A model generated the notes under the pieces. That model had not been told where the DNA came from. It made no database searches and saw only the letters and a list, made by a program, of their open reading frames with translations. A stretch of DNA of 64,000 nucleotides from Borovskyia barvae (lineage: Eukaryota > Euglenozoa > Kinetoplastea > Trypanosomatida > Trypanosomatidae): the NCBI GenBank assembly GCA_030849085.1, contig JASAOM010001124.1, positions 310,001 through 374,000 on the forward strand, read 5' to 3'. Positions 48,634 through 59,155 of the stretch are shown here, one piece after another. Made by a program: the position numbers and the translations under genes. The stretch's first letter is position 1. Every line of letters starts with the position of its first letter.

Positions 48634-49965
48634 GAGGATGAACGTGAGTATATATATAGCGCAGACGCGGCTAAAACAACAACAAAAAGTCAAGATGAAA
48701 CCTCGCCGCAGGCTGCCGTAACACCTGCCTCTCGCTTCCCCTCCCCCCTCCCCTTCTCCTCTCTTTCGCAGCCTGTGGTTGCGATTCAGGGGGGGAGCAA
48801 ATTTGAAGGCGAAGTTCAGCACTCCAACGTCTCCCCAGCCTGGCCGGTCCTCTCCCGTAGCGCACAACTGCAATACAGAGTGGATGTGGAAGGGCAACAA
48901 AAGATGGAGGTAGATGATTGGGCTTTTGGAGGAGATGACAGAGAGCATAATTTTTGTGGGACGCGAATTCGATTGAAGAAGTTGCGAAAGATGTTTGGTG
49001 TGGGTGTAGATCTGTGCGTTTGTTGGTTTGTTAGTTTTGTATGTATGGTAAGCGGGATGGAGGAGAGCGGAGCAGGAGTCGACTTGAGCGCTCACTTCGT
49101 GTCTTCTCCTTCCCATTTTTCTTGCAATCTCGAATCGAGAAGGAATAGGACCTCCCTTTCAAAAAGCATGTGCGTTTTGTCTCACGGCCATTCACTTCAC
49201 CATGCTCCTCGTTTAGCACCCACATACACACGCACCATCTCACTATTGGAAGCGTGTGTTCAACTCCACCTTGGACAACGCGCATGCACACCATTTGGGC
49301 TGTAAAGAGACGGATAGTGTCTTGTTCCAGATGGTGCTGCATACAGCTTTCGCTTAAAACTATTCGTCTTCAGCTTCATCGGACTTCTTATCTCTGTGAG
49401 TTCGGTTTCTATAACTGTGAAACTTACCTTTGGCGGCGGCAGCTGTGCCGCTTTCTCTTTCTGTCTCTCACTTCGTGCGCGAACCCCTCATCCCACTTTC
49501 TTGACCCCGTCCTCTCCCGCTCCCCTTCTAGGCACTATTTTGTTTCGTGTACCTCATCGTTCCATTCCGAGATATCTTCCTAAGCACCCTCCCCCGGGGT
49601 GGGTACCTCCGCTGATACAGAGCCATCACCGCTGACCCATACCTCGGTGCAGGGATAGTAAATTCTGTAGGTTTTGTGATATCACATTGTAGCCTTACGC
49701 TGGGAGTCCTTGAAAGTGCTGTTGAAGAGGGAGAAGAGGCGGAGTGACGGGAGAATACTTTGATGGTCTCTCCGCCTGCTGTTTTTCCGACTCCATCCCA
49801 ACGTTCGTGAACGGACGCGCCCTCTCGAGCAATCGCGTGTGCGTGTGTGTGTGTTTATGTTGGTGGTGGTTGTGTGGGAGGAAAAGAGGGGGAAAGAGGG
49901 GTAAGAAGACGCCAGAGGCAGCTCAGAGCTGTCTCTGCCTTCAGGTATCTACTGGCCTCCCCCCG
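47184..49965. other. Long spacer with an ORF carrying a TA tract
   Basis: About 2.8 kb. An ATG frame at 48532-49305 encodes 257 residues but runs straight through the TA tract at 48602-48630, so the beginning cannot be normal coding sequence; its middle (about 48660-49000) is more protein-like. A second long frame at 47803-48492 lacks ATG at its start and is pyrimidine-driven. No gene is called. Confidence 0.5.
48602..48630. repeat. (TA)n microsatellite
   Basis: Pure TA run of 29 bases within an otherwise open frame. Confidence 0.95.
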
Positions 49966-52900
49966 ATGAACGTGCATAGACGATCGCGTGTGGGAAGTCG
50001 CGCTCCCTCGATTTCCTCGTTCTCGTCGCACGCGCCGACAGATTCGCACGTGTGCGGATGCCACGAAGCACCGAGGCGGTGCCATCGGCCTCATGAGAAT
50101 GAGGAGGGCCTAGAATTACCTTTGATGTGGTCTCCCTCGAAAGAAGTGTTTACCTCAGCGCTACACGAGCAGTGCGAGACGATACACTTCCTAACACGCT
50201 TGCTGGTTGGCCTCACGCTTCAATGGCATGAGGTGATGACTGAACTTTCACTGGATGAGCTCCGGCCCTCGCACGGCGCGAGTTCGACAGCAACGGGTGC
50301 CGACGTTGGAGCATCGCTCGCGCGTTTACCCGGTCAATCCTCCCCCTGCACTTCTCCGCATTCGTATTTATCAGAAGAGCTGCACTTCACTCTAAACAAA
50401 TGTGGTGGTAGACAAACACCAGTGCAGCGGAGTCGCCTCACGCGCTCGCCAGCGACGCTACCTCCTGCCGATGCAGTTCATCCGTATTTCTCTGCAGATG
50501 CGCGTGCGCGAGTGCCTTTTCGAGGCGATGTTAATCCTCCAAGTGGTCCACACGCGCGCACGAAATCTACCGATGGCACGGCTTCATCGTTATGGCGTCA
50601 TCTTATCCCTCCTGTTCAGTGGATTCCCTGCGTTGTAGATGTCGGTTTAAACGCTTCCGGCCCGGTCATCGATGGAGGAGAGGGGGCGAAGAAGAAATGT
50701 AGCGTTTGTAGTGGTCTAGACGACCAATACAAGCGCAATGTGCTCTGCACTTCCCTCTGTTCGTGCCAACCGCGCCACCGCGTTGCGGAAGGTCAGGATG
50801 CAGGCGATATCAAGGCCATGCTCTCACGTATCGGTGAAGAGACTCTGCATCATGCCGACGAAGCACAGCTGCGTCGAGCGGTGCTGCGAGGGGCAGCACA
50901 TAGTGCTGACTTGATAATTCAGGGAATGCGTCGGGTGCGCGATCGGCTGATCCATAACACTCCCGAACACACGACCGCTGACGAGAGGGAGTCGTCACGT
51001 GTCGGAATGCGCGTACCGCATCAAGAGCGCACGTCACCGAAGACAATGTTGCATGTCAACCCATCCAGCACGTTGTCTTGCCCGTCTAGCCGGACGGGCA
51101 CTCCCATAGCGAGTTCACCGATTGCGTCGCTGAGGCGGTGGTCGCAGGATCAGGAGGAGCAGCAGCAAAAGAACAGCAAGAGCAGCCTTTTCGATGAATC
51201 CTTCCCGCGCCCGGCAGCCGATGGCAAGGTCACTCAGGAACGTGGCAGAAGACAGAAGAGCTATCAGGAGTATCGCTTGCGTTCAAGAAAAGGTCGTGTT
51301 CCTCGCACCGCTGTCGGCTCCCAGAGTCATGCCTGGTCTTCCCCAGAGCCCAGCCAGATGGGTGGAGAGGTACCCCCCGTCATGATACCGTCATCGATGA
51401 CACATGTGGTGCACCCGGCACCTGCGCCGTTTGACCGCACCCACATCTACACTCGGAAGCCAGGGGACAAGAAAGTGCTGTGCAGCTACGGCGGCAGTGC
51501 CCTGGAGGAAGAGCACCCGATGCGCCGCCATATGGGAAAGACAGAGAGGGGTCGGCCACGGACCTCACCCTTGCGGCAACGGAGTGGGAAAAGTGCGGTG
51601 CAGCCTTTCGTAGTGTCGTCGCGCACGACGATAGACACGCCGGCTGCCGACGCTTCTTTTCAGGTGCACCACGATACGGGGTGGCGGACCGGTGAAATCC
51701 TCTCACGGAGCGTGCTCCGTTGTCGTGACGGAGGGAATGGTCTGGCTGGTGTGTCAACTGCGCCTGGGGGTCGGCGCGGCGACCATCGTCGAGAGGCGAT
51801 CGCCCTCGCTGCCAAGAGCGTGGCCAGTCTCGTAGCCGAGGAGTACGAGTCCCGCGAGCGCATCGCGATGATGTACGACAGCTTCGTACAACTTCTGCTG
51901 CGGGAGCTGGAGCCACCCGTACGAGGCGCAAAGTCGCCGCGCAGACACCAGAGAGACGTTTCCGAGCGTAGAATGCTAAACCGCGAACACGAGCATACTG
52001 GCTTCACTTTGATCGGCACATCGCATTCATTTTCGTCGGCATCTGCCTCCTCGACGACAAGCATTTCGGATGTGGACGCTGAACGCCACAAACCTCATGC
52101 CAAGGAGCCCCTGGATATCGCACTCCTTCCGTCAAGCTCACAGACGTCAGCTTCCGCAGAGCATCCTGATGCCGCATGTCACACTTTTCTGCGCCCGGAC
52201 CCTCAGGCTGACCGCGTTGGCGCTCCTGAGAGTTCCATCAACCCGGCAGCCATGGAAAGTACGTCTCAAAATGCAAGATCCGCTCCTGCAGGTGCCGCCT
52301 TACGCACCACCCTCACACAGGCTGCGTCCTTCACCATCGCGAGTGGCATCACGACGTCCCTCTCAAACCGACTGCCAGCGCGTCGATTGCCTTCACGAGA
52401 TAGACCAGGCACGGATACAACGGTAGCCGCTGGCGTTGCCCTTCCTCCAATGCTACGCACTCAAGAAGCATCCGAAATAACTCAGGAGGAAACGGAAAGC
52501 AGCAAGAAAACGCCTCCGACGATTGGGCGCGGTGCCAGCGCAGCCGTGCGAGCCCCTCCGTCCATTCTGCTCCTTTCGCCCTTATATGAATCGGTGATGA
52601 GCAGCGGTGCTGGTCAGCGCACCTCGACCAACCCACAAGACTCACCCAGCCTGGCCAGTAGCAGAGGGAGTAACTTACCCAACGGAAGTATCGGTGGGGC
52701 ACACCCTTCTGATGACACCCCATCAGCAATAGGGGAAGACGAGCCGGCGGATTCGATGTCTGCCATTGACGATGTGTTACCGCTGCCTGTTTTCCCCGCT
52801 CCAGTGCAGCCACGCGCACCGCCACCACTCGCGGTCTCCGCTGCACCTGCTTTAGTGGTTGCTACCGCAGGACAGGGACAGAACCCCGAATTCGAACAAT

Positions 52901-53226
52901 ATCCGCATCTTCCTAAAAGGTGTGAAGTTGCTGCAGTGCATGCGGCCGTGACAGCCGAACACCTAATCGCGAGCCCCACTCCAGAACGCACGCTTACCAT
53001 GGAGCGCAAGCCTCTCGTATCCCCCACGCCTCCCTTGTCCTCACCCTCCACGAAGGCTATAATCACGGATGAGTGCGCTAGTTCAAGTGTCAACCGCGTC
53101 GACTTGGTGCCAACCGAAGACGAAAACAGCTTTAGCTCCCTTTCCTCCTTTCACGACCACGAAGTTACAGAGGAGCTCCAGGAGGGAGCGTCACCACCTC
53201 CACGCAACCCCTCGACTTCGATGTGA
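49966..53226 (+). CDS. Unknown large, mostly disordered protein, 1086 residues
   Basis: ATG 49966 is the first in frame; a GTG extension to 49744 reads through GT and G-rich spacer. A nearby AG at 49943-49944 follows TCTCTGCCTTC. Ordered pieces: a helix near 60-100 (FTSALHEQCETIHFLTRLLV; LTLQWHEVMTELSLDELRP), a Cys-rich patch near 244-270 (CSVCSGLDDQYKRNVLC then CSCQPRH), a helix near 285-330 (DEAQLRRAVLRGAAHSADLI), and a helix near 600-645 (RERIAMMYDSFVQLLLRELE). Between and after these the chain is rich in Ser, Pro, Ala and Thr. Nothing resembles a catalytic domain. The four or so Cys could bind zinc. Function is unknown; a scaffold role is possible. Confidence 0.83.
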   Translation: MNVHRRSRVGSRAPSISSFSSHAPTDSHVCGCHEAPRRCHRPHENEEGLELPLMWSPSKEVFTSALHEQCETIHFLTRLLVGLTLQWHEVMTELSLDELRPSHGASSTATGADVGASLARLPGQSSPCTSPHSYLSEELHFTLNKCGGRQTPVQRSRLTRSPATLPPADAVHPYFSADARARVPFRGDVNPPSGPHARTKSTDGTASSLWRHLIPPVQWIPCVVDVGLNASGPVIDGGEGAKKKCSVCSGLDDQYKRNVLCTSLCSCQPRHRVAEGQDAGDIKAMLSRIGEETLHHADEAQLRRAVLRGAAHSADLIIQGMRRVRDRLIHNTPEHTTADERESSRVGMRVPHQERTSPKTMLHVNPSSTLSCPSSRTGTPIASSPIASLRRWSQDQEEQQQKNSKSSLFDESFPRPAADGKVTQERGRRQKSYQEYRLRSRKGRVPRTAVGSQSHAWSSPEPSQMGGEVPPVMIPSSMTHVVHPAPAPFDRTHIYTRKPGDKKVLCSYGGSALEEEHPMRRHMGKTERGRPRTSPLRQRSGKSAVQPFVVSSRTTIDTPAADASFQVHHDTGWRTGEILSRSVLRCRDGGNGLAGVSTAPGGRRGDHRREAIALAAKSVASLVAEEYESRERIAMMYDSFVQLLLRELEPPVRGAKSPRRHQRDVSERRMLNREHEHTGFTLIGTSHSFSSASASSTTSISDVDAERHKPHAKEPLDIALLPSSSQTSASAEHPDAACHTFLRPDPQADRVGAPESSINPAAMESTSQNARSAPAGAALRTTLTQAASFTIASGITTSLSNRLPARRLPSRDRPGTDTTVAAGVALPPMLRTQEASEITQEETESSKKTPPTIGRGASAAVRAPPSILLLSPLYESVMSSGAGQRTSTNPQDSPSLASSRGSNLPNGSIGGAHPSDDTPSAIGEDEPADSMSAIDDVLPLPVFPAPVQPRAPPPLAVSAAPALVVATAGQGQNPEFEQYPHLPKRCEVAAVHAAVTAEHLIASPTPERTLTMERKPLVSPTPPLSSPSTKAIITDECASSSVNRVDLVPTEDENSFSSLSSFHDHEVTEELQEGASPPPRNPSTSM

Positions 53227-53650
53227 ATGCAGAGACGTAGCGGGAGCTCTTGAGTCTTGCTTTGCCTCCGCCTTACGGCTCTTTTCACGATAGGCATTTA
53301 TATATTTGTGTATGCCAAACTCAACCTACTATTCGGCGCTGAGCTTTTTCATTGATAGCTTCACTTCCAGTGAGAAATGTGTGTGCGTGTGCGTAACTGT
53401 GATGCGTGTTCACCAGCTTTTACTCCGCCAGGCATGCTCCCTCTCAACATTGCATCCTCACCTTCCTATTATTTGCCTCGATGGACTCGCGAATTGAACG
53501 GCCCTGAAGAAAAAATGACAGGGAGGGTGAGAGAGACTTCGGTCTCATCTATGCTTTTACCCCTCATTCCACCATGCTCACCTTTCTCCAATCTCTTCGG
53601 TCGCTGCCTCCATACCCCACCCCCCACCCTCTCCCTGCTCTTCACATGCT

Positions 53651-53688
<38 letters not shown>

Positions 53689-53963
53689 AACACACACAAT
53701 GAATGAGAAAAGAAAAATATGAGAAGAAACAACACACGGATTCCTCAGCACTTGCCATTGAAAACGAACACTTATTCAGTTGTGTAGCGTGCTGCCGTGT
53801 ATTTGACATTCCGCGCACACAACGCACTCTTGATCATTACGCTCCTCGCCCGTCGCAGAGACAAACACGGTGCTTCTCTTGAGCGCGAGGCGAAAGAGTT
53901 CGACGAGGAGCGGGAGACTGGAGTGCGTTGCTGTTGCTGCTACCTTCATTCCGATTGGGCACG
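53227..53963. other. Spacer with TA tract
   Basis: About 740 bases with a TA tract at 53664-53688 and a pyrimidine zone near 53560-53645. An AG at the end of CCCGTCGCAG (near 53857) may serve as acceptor for the next gene. Confidence 0.7.
53664..53688. repeat. (AT)n microsatellite
   Basis: Pure AT run of 25 bases preceded by a CA run. Confidence 0.95.
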
Positions 53964-56900
53964 ATGCCTGGCATAATGTCTGATGATGCTCAGCGGGAAC
54001 TCAGCATCAGCACCGGACAACGTGTATATGTAAACAACATGAACACACTACACGCAACTGTGACACTTCCAGAACGTAGGCCGCAAAGTCTGTGGGAACG
54101 CAACATGGAGGCTCCTGGAGGGGCGGACGGCTATGCAGGATCGCAAGTCCTATCGGGACTTCCTGCTAGTGGTGAAGCTGGTCCGCTTGACAGAGCTACA
54201 GAGGGCGCCAAGGAAGCGCAGCGTGGCTCGTTGCAAAGCATGAGCAACGGTCAGAAAAGCGGTGGGCCGATGACTGCCCAAGGCGGTCCAGTTCATTCCA
54301 ATCTTCAAGATGTTTATAATCGTATCATGCGTCGTTTGCAGCGGCAAATGAACTACGCGGAGTTTCCACGTACGTCCTTAGCGGAGCAGTATAGCGTCGA
54401 CCTTGAGTTGAACTGCGCGGCGGAGACGCTGGCAATGGAAGACACCGCTGGCGAAGCCTCACGAAAGTACAACGGTAAGCAGCCACCTCGCACAGTGCCA
54501 CCGCACACAACGTCCTCTTCCTTTCCTTTTCTCAGTAAGATCTCTGATGGTGCTAATGCACCGGACGTAAACGTCGATCGGCTCTCGTCCCGCTCAACCA
54601 GGCGCCCCGGCAGCATAGATCCGGCCACCGCGTCCTTCAGCAAGAATAGCGAGCACGATCTTCCTGGCCTCCCACTTGAGTCAGCCGCCGGCCCACGAGG
54701 AGTAGCCGGTGCCGGCTCCTCTAGGCTGCTGCAGTTCAAGGCCACGGAGGACTCCAGGTCCCCTCAAGATAGAGCCACTATCGGAGGTAGCATCGCAGAA
54801 CGTAAAGGCGTAACAGTTGTGGCGGAGAGTGATGTAGAAATGGAGCGGGACTTGGGGGCACAGCCCTGTCCTCAGCCGCTGCGCCTCGTGGTGAGGCATG
54901 TGCTGGATACACTACAGAAGAAAATGTCGCTGGCAGAGTCGGGATCACTGAAAGACTGCATTGTATTTTCCTTCGAGTCTCGCGCGTTGCTGGACCGCCT
55001 CCTCAAGGAAATCCCCATGTACACCCAGTACAACGCGTCCCAGGGACCGGTAGGAGTCGTGGGGCCTGCGGGGCAACAAGCCATTACCCGTGTCTACCAG
55101 GATCTCCGCAAAATGCCTGTATTGCTTCCTCGCGCCGGTTTCGTCGAGGACGCCGCGACAGGCGCCATCCGGGGGCGAGTGCTCAGTGAAGGTGCCGCTA
55201 TGAAGGAGGAAGTCGGCACGGTGCCAAATATGGCAGCGTATCCTCCAAACTTCGAGAGCGGTGGCGGTTGCGGGTTCGCTGCGGTGCATCAGACTTTCGT
55301 GGCGGACTCAAATCGGCTACCCGAAATAACGCTGCCTTCGAGCTATGGGAAATCGGCACGGCTCAAGGGCGGCGTCACGTCGCCTATTTCTACGGTGTCG
55401 TTGATGAAAGGTTCGACGCGTGGTGGCGCTGCTACCCAGCGTACAGTGCTGCGCGATCACTTGGCTACTGGTGGTGGTTTGAGTTCCACGGCAAACAGTG
55501 ATGCAGCGGCCTCCTCAAGCACCGCAATCACGGCGGCCGGAGGGGGAGGGGCCCGTGATGGTCATGGCGAAGCCGCCGCGGGCCCCCCCGATGAGCCGCT
55601 GTCCGCATTCGCTGCAGCGCATCGCGCCACATGCCGGATGAGCGTGGGAACCCTTACCGACGAAAATAGTGTCACGATGGTCTCGCAGACGGAGTATGCG
55701 ACCCTGCAGAAGCACATGGACGAACTTAAAGCAAACTTGGCCGACGTGGAAATGCACCGCTCGCAGCTGACAGAACAGCTGTGTGAAGAGGCGGAGTACA
55801 CCGACCAGAAAAAGCGCGTGCTGCAGCATCTCCGGGAAACGCTCGTCCGAGAGTGTGCCATGCTGCGCTCCCAGCTTCGCTTCGCAGCAGGAAAGATTCA
55901 GCAGCTCCAACAGCAGCAGTCACGCGGTCCAGCTGGGCCATCCGGATCGTGCGATGCGCACAGCAACGATGGCCCGGTTGCTGTCGCGCACGTCGGTACT
56001 GTGTCGGGTAATCGATCACAGAAAGTCCTCAACACCAGCGTGGGATCATCGCCCGGTCTTTCGATGCCGAGCGGCCTCGGTACGGGCAGCCACGTACGGC
56101 GTAGTCAAGGACGGCAACGTCGTCTGAGTAACAGTGGCAGCGTCGGTAACATCCCCAGCGGCGCGAGCATCCCTAGCGGCGGTCGCCCGACCGGAGCAAC
56201 GACGCAGGGGTGGCCTGGTAGCGGCTCGCCAGGGGCCAGCTTCTCGGTGCCACCTGGCACAAATACTGTATCAGCCCCCGCCGCAGCGGAAGAAGATCAT
56301 TCACTCACCGATCTGGAAGCGGTACAGAGTCTGCTGGACATGGTGCTCATCGCAGTGGAGGAGGATGCCGTGATTTCATCTGGCACCCTCCAAATGTCGC
56401 GCACCGGCCATAAAAATGCAGAGGTGGTCCGAAGTGGATTTCACCGCAATCCGAAACGGCACCTGGAGGAATTGCAGAATGAGTTTGATGAACGTCAACA
56501 CATTCTCAAGAAAAAATTCATGGCGAGGACGGCGGAGCAGAACTTCCTCCTCTCCGAAGAGAAGCGCGAGGTGGAGCGGCTCCGCTCGCTCACCGATACC
56601 ACACGCGTGCGAGCTATCCTGCAAGAGCACGTGAAGGCTCTGCGCTCCGAGCTGCATCGGCTACGTAACAGCGTAGCAGAGCAGCTTCACTTCTTCAAAG
56701 CCATATTACACAACACCTCTCAGAGTCTTCTCCGTCGCTCGGCCCTGGCAGACAAGGCGCTGAGTGAAAACATCGTACTGAGTGGCACCGTCACCGCTCA
56801 GCGCGAGTTGATTGAATCCGCGAGCGCCCTTCTCATGCCGATGCTTTCCTACGAATACCGCTGCGGATATCATCCGTGGCCGCTAAAACAGCGGAACACG

Positions 56901-57593
56901 ACCGATCCACTCGCCCACATTATTCACCTCCGCTACGGCTCCGGCGAAGTGGTTCGACTGCGCGACTCTCTCAACATTTTTGGCCAGCTGTACGGTGAAC
57001 TTCACCGATACATTATGAACCAGGTCGTTGTACCCGAGAGCACCAGACCTTCGGCCGGTAAGCCCCTGCAATTCATCTGCTCTGCTATGGTGCTCAATCC
57101 TATGAGCCACACCGACGTTATCTTTGCAGCCCGACATGCGTACGATACGGAGGTACAACTGCGCAAGCGATTGGCGCGGCTTAACATGCGTATTATGTGG
57201 AACTCATATCTGCAGCGCACTTACACTGAGCGCTCCATTGCAGCTCTTGTCGCAACGGGTCACAACCCACGTCTTACTGCATTGCCCGTCGCCGGTCGCA
57301 TTAACCTCCTGGCACAGGAGCGCGCGGCCCTGCTTCAGGGGCGGGTAGCAGCACAGCGGGAACGCGCCGAAAACGCCAAGGCAGCCTACCGGTTATGGCG
57401 CGAGAAAGAGATCGATATTATGGAAGGTTACCCCGTACCCCAGACCCAACGAAACCGCTTAGCGTTGCTAAGTGACGGAGGGGGCTTGACAGGAGCTCGC
57501 GCAACTGTCAACCCCGGTAGTTCGCGGGTGTCGCGGATGTTCAGTCGCCCTGCAACCCTCAGCCTCGACGCTGCCGAAGCGGTAGCCATGTAG
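53964..57593 (+). CDS. Large coiled-coil protein, unknown, 1209 residues
   Basis: ATG 53964 is the first in frame, with a second at 53976. The first 300 residues are mostly disordered with a helix containing DVYNRIMRRLQRQMNYAEFP. An ordered block near 310-400 has RLVVRHVLDTLQKKMSLAES and SFESRALLDRLLKEIPMYTQ. A coiled coil spans about 580-655 (LQKHMDELKANLADVEMHRS), followed by a Gly/Ser linker, then a second coiled coil at about 830-920 (HLEELQNEFDERQHILKKKF). The C-terminal 280 residues look folded and conserved: LMPMLSYEYRCGYHPWPLKQ, GSGEVVRLRDSLNIFGQLYG, RLNMRIMWNSYLQRTYTERS. No family is recognised. The layout fits a structural cytoskeletal or basal-body protein, an inference only. Confidence 0.87.
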   Translation: MPGIMSDDAQRELSISTGQRVYVNNMNTLHATVTLPERRPQSLWERNMEAPGGADGYAGSQVLSGLPASGEAGPLDRATEGAKEAQRGSLQSMSNGQKSGGPMTAQGGPVHSNLQDVYNRIMRRLQRQMNYAEFPRTSLAEQYSVDLELNCAAETLAMEDTAGEASRKYNGKQPPRTVPPHTTSSSFPFLSKISDGANAPDVNVDRLSSRSTRRPGSIDPATASFSKNSEHDLPGLPLESAAGPRGVAGAGSSRLLQFKATEDSRSPQDRATIGGSIAERKGVTVVAESDVEMERDLGAQPCPQPLRLVVRHVLDTLQKKMSLAESGSLKDCIVFSFESRALLDRLLKEIPMYTQYNASQGPVGVVGPAGQQAITRVYQDLRKMPVLLPRAGFVEDAATGAIRGRVLSEGAAMKEEVGTVPNMAAYPPNFESGGGCGFAAVHQTFVADSNRLPEITLPSSYGKSARLKGGVTSPISTVSLMKGSTRGGAATQRTVLRDHLATGGGLSSTANSDAAASSSTAITAAGGGGARDGHGEAAAGPPDEPLSAFAAAHRATCRMSVGTLTDENSVTMVSQTEYATLQKHMDELKANLADVEMHRSQLTEQLCEEAEYTDQKKRVLQHLRETLVRECAMLRSQLRFAAGKIQQLQQQQSRGPAGPSGSCDAHSNDGPVAVAHVGTVSGNRSQKVLNTSVGSSPGLSMPSGLGTGSHVRRSQGRQRRLSNSGSVGNIPSGASIPSGGRPTGATTQGWPGSGSPGASFSVPPGTNTVSAPAAAEEDHSLTDLEAVQSLLDMVLIAVEEDAVISSGTLQMSRTGHKNAEVVRSGFHRNPKRHLEELQNEFDERQHILKKKFMARTAEQNFLLSEEKREVERLRSLTDTTRVRAILQEHVKALRSELHRLRNSVAEQLHFFKAILHNTSQSLLRRSALADKALSENIVLSGTVTAQRELIESASALLMPMLSYEYRCGYHPWPLKQRNTTDPLAHIIHLRYGSGEVVRLRDSLNIFGQLYGELHRYIMNQVVVPESTRPSAGKPLQFICSAMVLNPMSHTDVIFAARHAYDTEVQLRKRLARLNMRIMWNSYLQRTYTERSIAALVATGHNPRLTALPVAGRINLLAQERAALLQGRVAAQRERAENAKAAYRLWREKEIDIMEGYPVPQTQRNRLALLSDGGGLTGARATVNPGSSRVSRMFSRPATLSLDAAEAVAM

Positions 57594-58914
57594 ACAACGC
57601 GCGCATCCTTTCCTCAAAAGAAATTCGGAGGAAAGGCTTTCTACGCCGTTGGGTGCGCCATCCCAACATACACGTTTCACGGCCAGCTTCTTCAGGTGTA
57701 TCGTGTAGCTGCTGTGTGCATGGAGTGTTGGGGAGGAGGGGCACAAAAGGGTGGCTCAGTCTGAGTGGTGGTGGCTGCTGCCCACCGCGGCAAGGCATCG
57801 GTTTATGTGTTTGTTCTTTTTTTCCTGCGGTGTCCCTGCGGTCAAACGCCTCAAACTCGCTCCTGCTTATTATGATTTATTTGCTGGGTGACGTCCCGTG
57901 CTGTAGGCGTGGTGGTGCGGGTGCCGCCTTTGCGTACTCTCTCTGCTGGTGGGCAGGTGTTCTGTTCGCCATCTGCCGGCAAGTAGCTTTCTGGTGGTAC
58001 AGTTCCGTTCCGTTTAAGTGGGAACTGGGGCGAAGAGATCGGAGGTACCGACAACTCCGTTTTTGCTTCACACGGATTCCATTCGCCTGGCTTTTGATCT
58101 CTTGCCCGTCTCAACTAAAAGAGAGAAACGAAATGCTGCTCTGTTTTGCTGTGGGAGGGGGAGAGAGATTCTCTCATCTGCACCTTTGCTTCTTCACGCT
58201 GCATCACTCGCCTGCTCCGCTGCCTAATACCCTCGCCCCTGTGACAGCAGCTTTTGATTGCGCCGCAGTGTGTCAGCGCATACGCGAGTCAGTCTTTTTG
58301 GAGTTGGGGAAGAGAAAACGAGGGAAACAGCAGAGATGAAGGTTACGTGGGATGTACACTAGCTTAACCAATATAAAAAAAATTCGAACATGCACATATA
58401 TACATGTATATCAGTGATTGGCCGCTCATATGCTTACGTGGTGGTGCTGCTGCACCGGAAATATACCGTGGCGGAGTCTTTTGTTGTTGCGCCCCCAAAA
58501 AACGGTGCCAATGTGGACACCATCTACGGAATATCATGCACGGCGGAGGAGATGATCCGGTGGGAAAAGGTGCGTGCGGTAGTGGCTGCGGTAACGATAA
58601 AAGAGAGGGGGGGAGAAGAGGGAATCTCAAAAAGCCATCCTCCATCAGTTGCAGTGCTTCATCCACGTACGCAGCCTTTAGTTTCTGTCAGCACCCCCTT
58701 GTTGTCTCCCTGGAAAGAGTGCATGTTTCGTTTTTTGTAAAAAGACAGCTTCATGAGAACGCCACGTGAAGACAAAGGGAGCTGGCGGCAATTGAGAATG
58801 CGCGGTGACTCAAAAGAACTTTCTAAAAAAAGGGATCGTTCACTGTTCCCACTGCCTCCTCGCCCTTTTACGAGACCACACGCTGCTACTCCTTCCACCA
58901 CATATGCATAAATG

Positions 58915-58929
58915 TATATATATATATAT
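58915..58929. repeat. (TA)n microsatellite
   Basis: Short TA run of 15 bases. Confidence 0.9.
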
Positions 58930-59060
58930 GTGTGTCTTTATGAGGGCGTGTGCTTCTCACTTCCTCCGTCCTCCTCTCTCAACCTCGATTGTTTTTTTTT
59001 TTTGGCGATTCAACACGCCTACGTGAGTTCGCTCCTAAGATCAGTGCTGTGTTTGAATCG

Positions 59061-59078
59061 TCCTTCTCGTTTGTTTAG
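59061..59078 (+). promoter_or_regulatory. Candidate spliced-leader acceptor for the SDHAF3-like gene
   Basis: TCCTTCTCGTTTGTTTAG ends with AG at 59077-59078. No other AG lies between 59125 and the main start, so this site would place a short upstream ORF in the leader. Confidence 0.5.
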
Positions 59079-59085
59079 TGTTGCG

Positions 59086-59124
59086 ATGCACACGGGCTAC
59101 ATTTCATTTCCCTTCACATTATAA
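59086..59124 (+). other. Short upstream ORF in the SDHAF3-like leader
   Basis: ATG 59086 encodes MHTGYISFPFTL and stops at TAA 59122-59124, 31 bases before ATG 59156. If the leader starts at 59079 this would be the first AUG and could lower or tune translation. Confidence 0.4.
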
Positions 59125-59155
59125 CGACGCACACCTTCCTTGCTGCTCATCTCTG

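Larger units (their letters stand above)
57594..59155. other. Spacer upstream of the SDHAF3-like gene
   Basis: About 1.6 kb. A 228-codon frame (57653-58339) has no ATG near its start and is Cys/Trp-rich from GT-type sequence. An ATG frame at 58390-58740 (116 residues) has a protein-like middle (YTVAESFVVAPPKNGANVDT) but competes with another frame. A TA tract lies at 58915-58929. Confidence 0.55.

Noticed and set aside
57653-58339. 228-codon plus-strand frame after the 1209-residue gene
   Set aside because: No ATG near its start, and its Cys/Trp/Gly content reflects GT/GC-rich 3' UTR.
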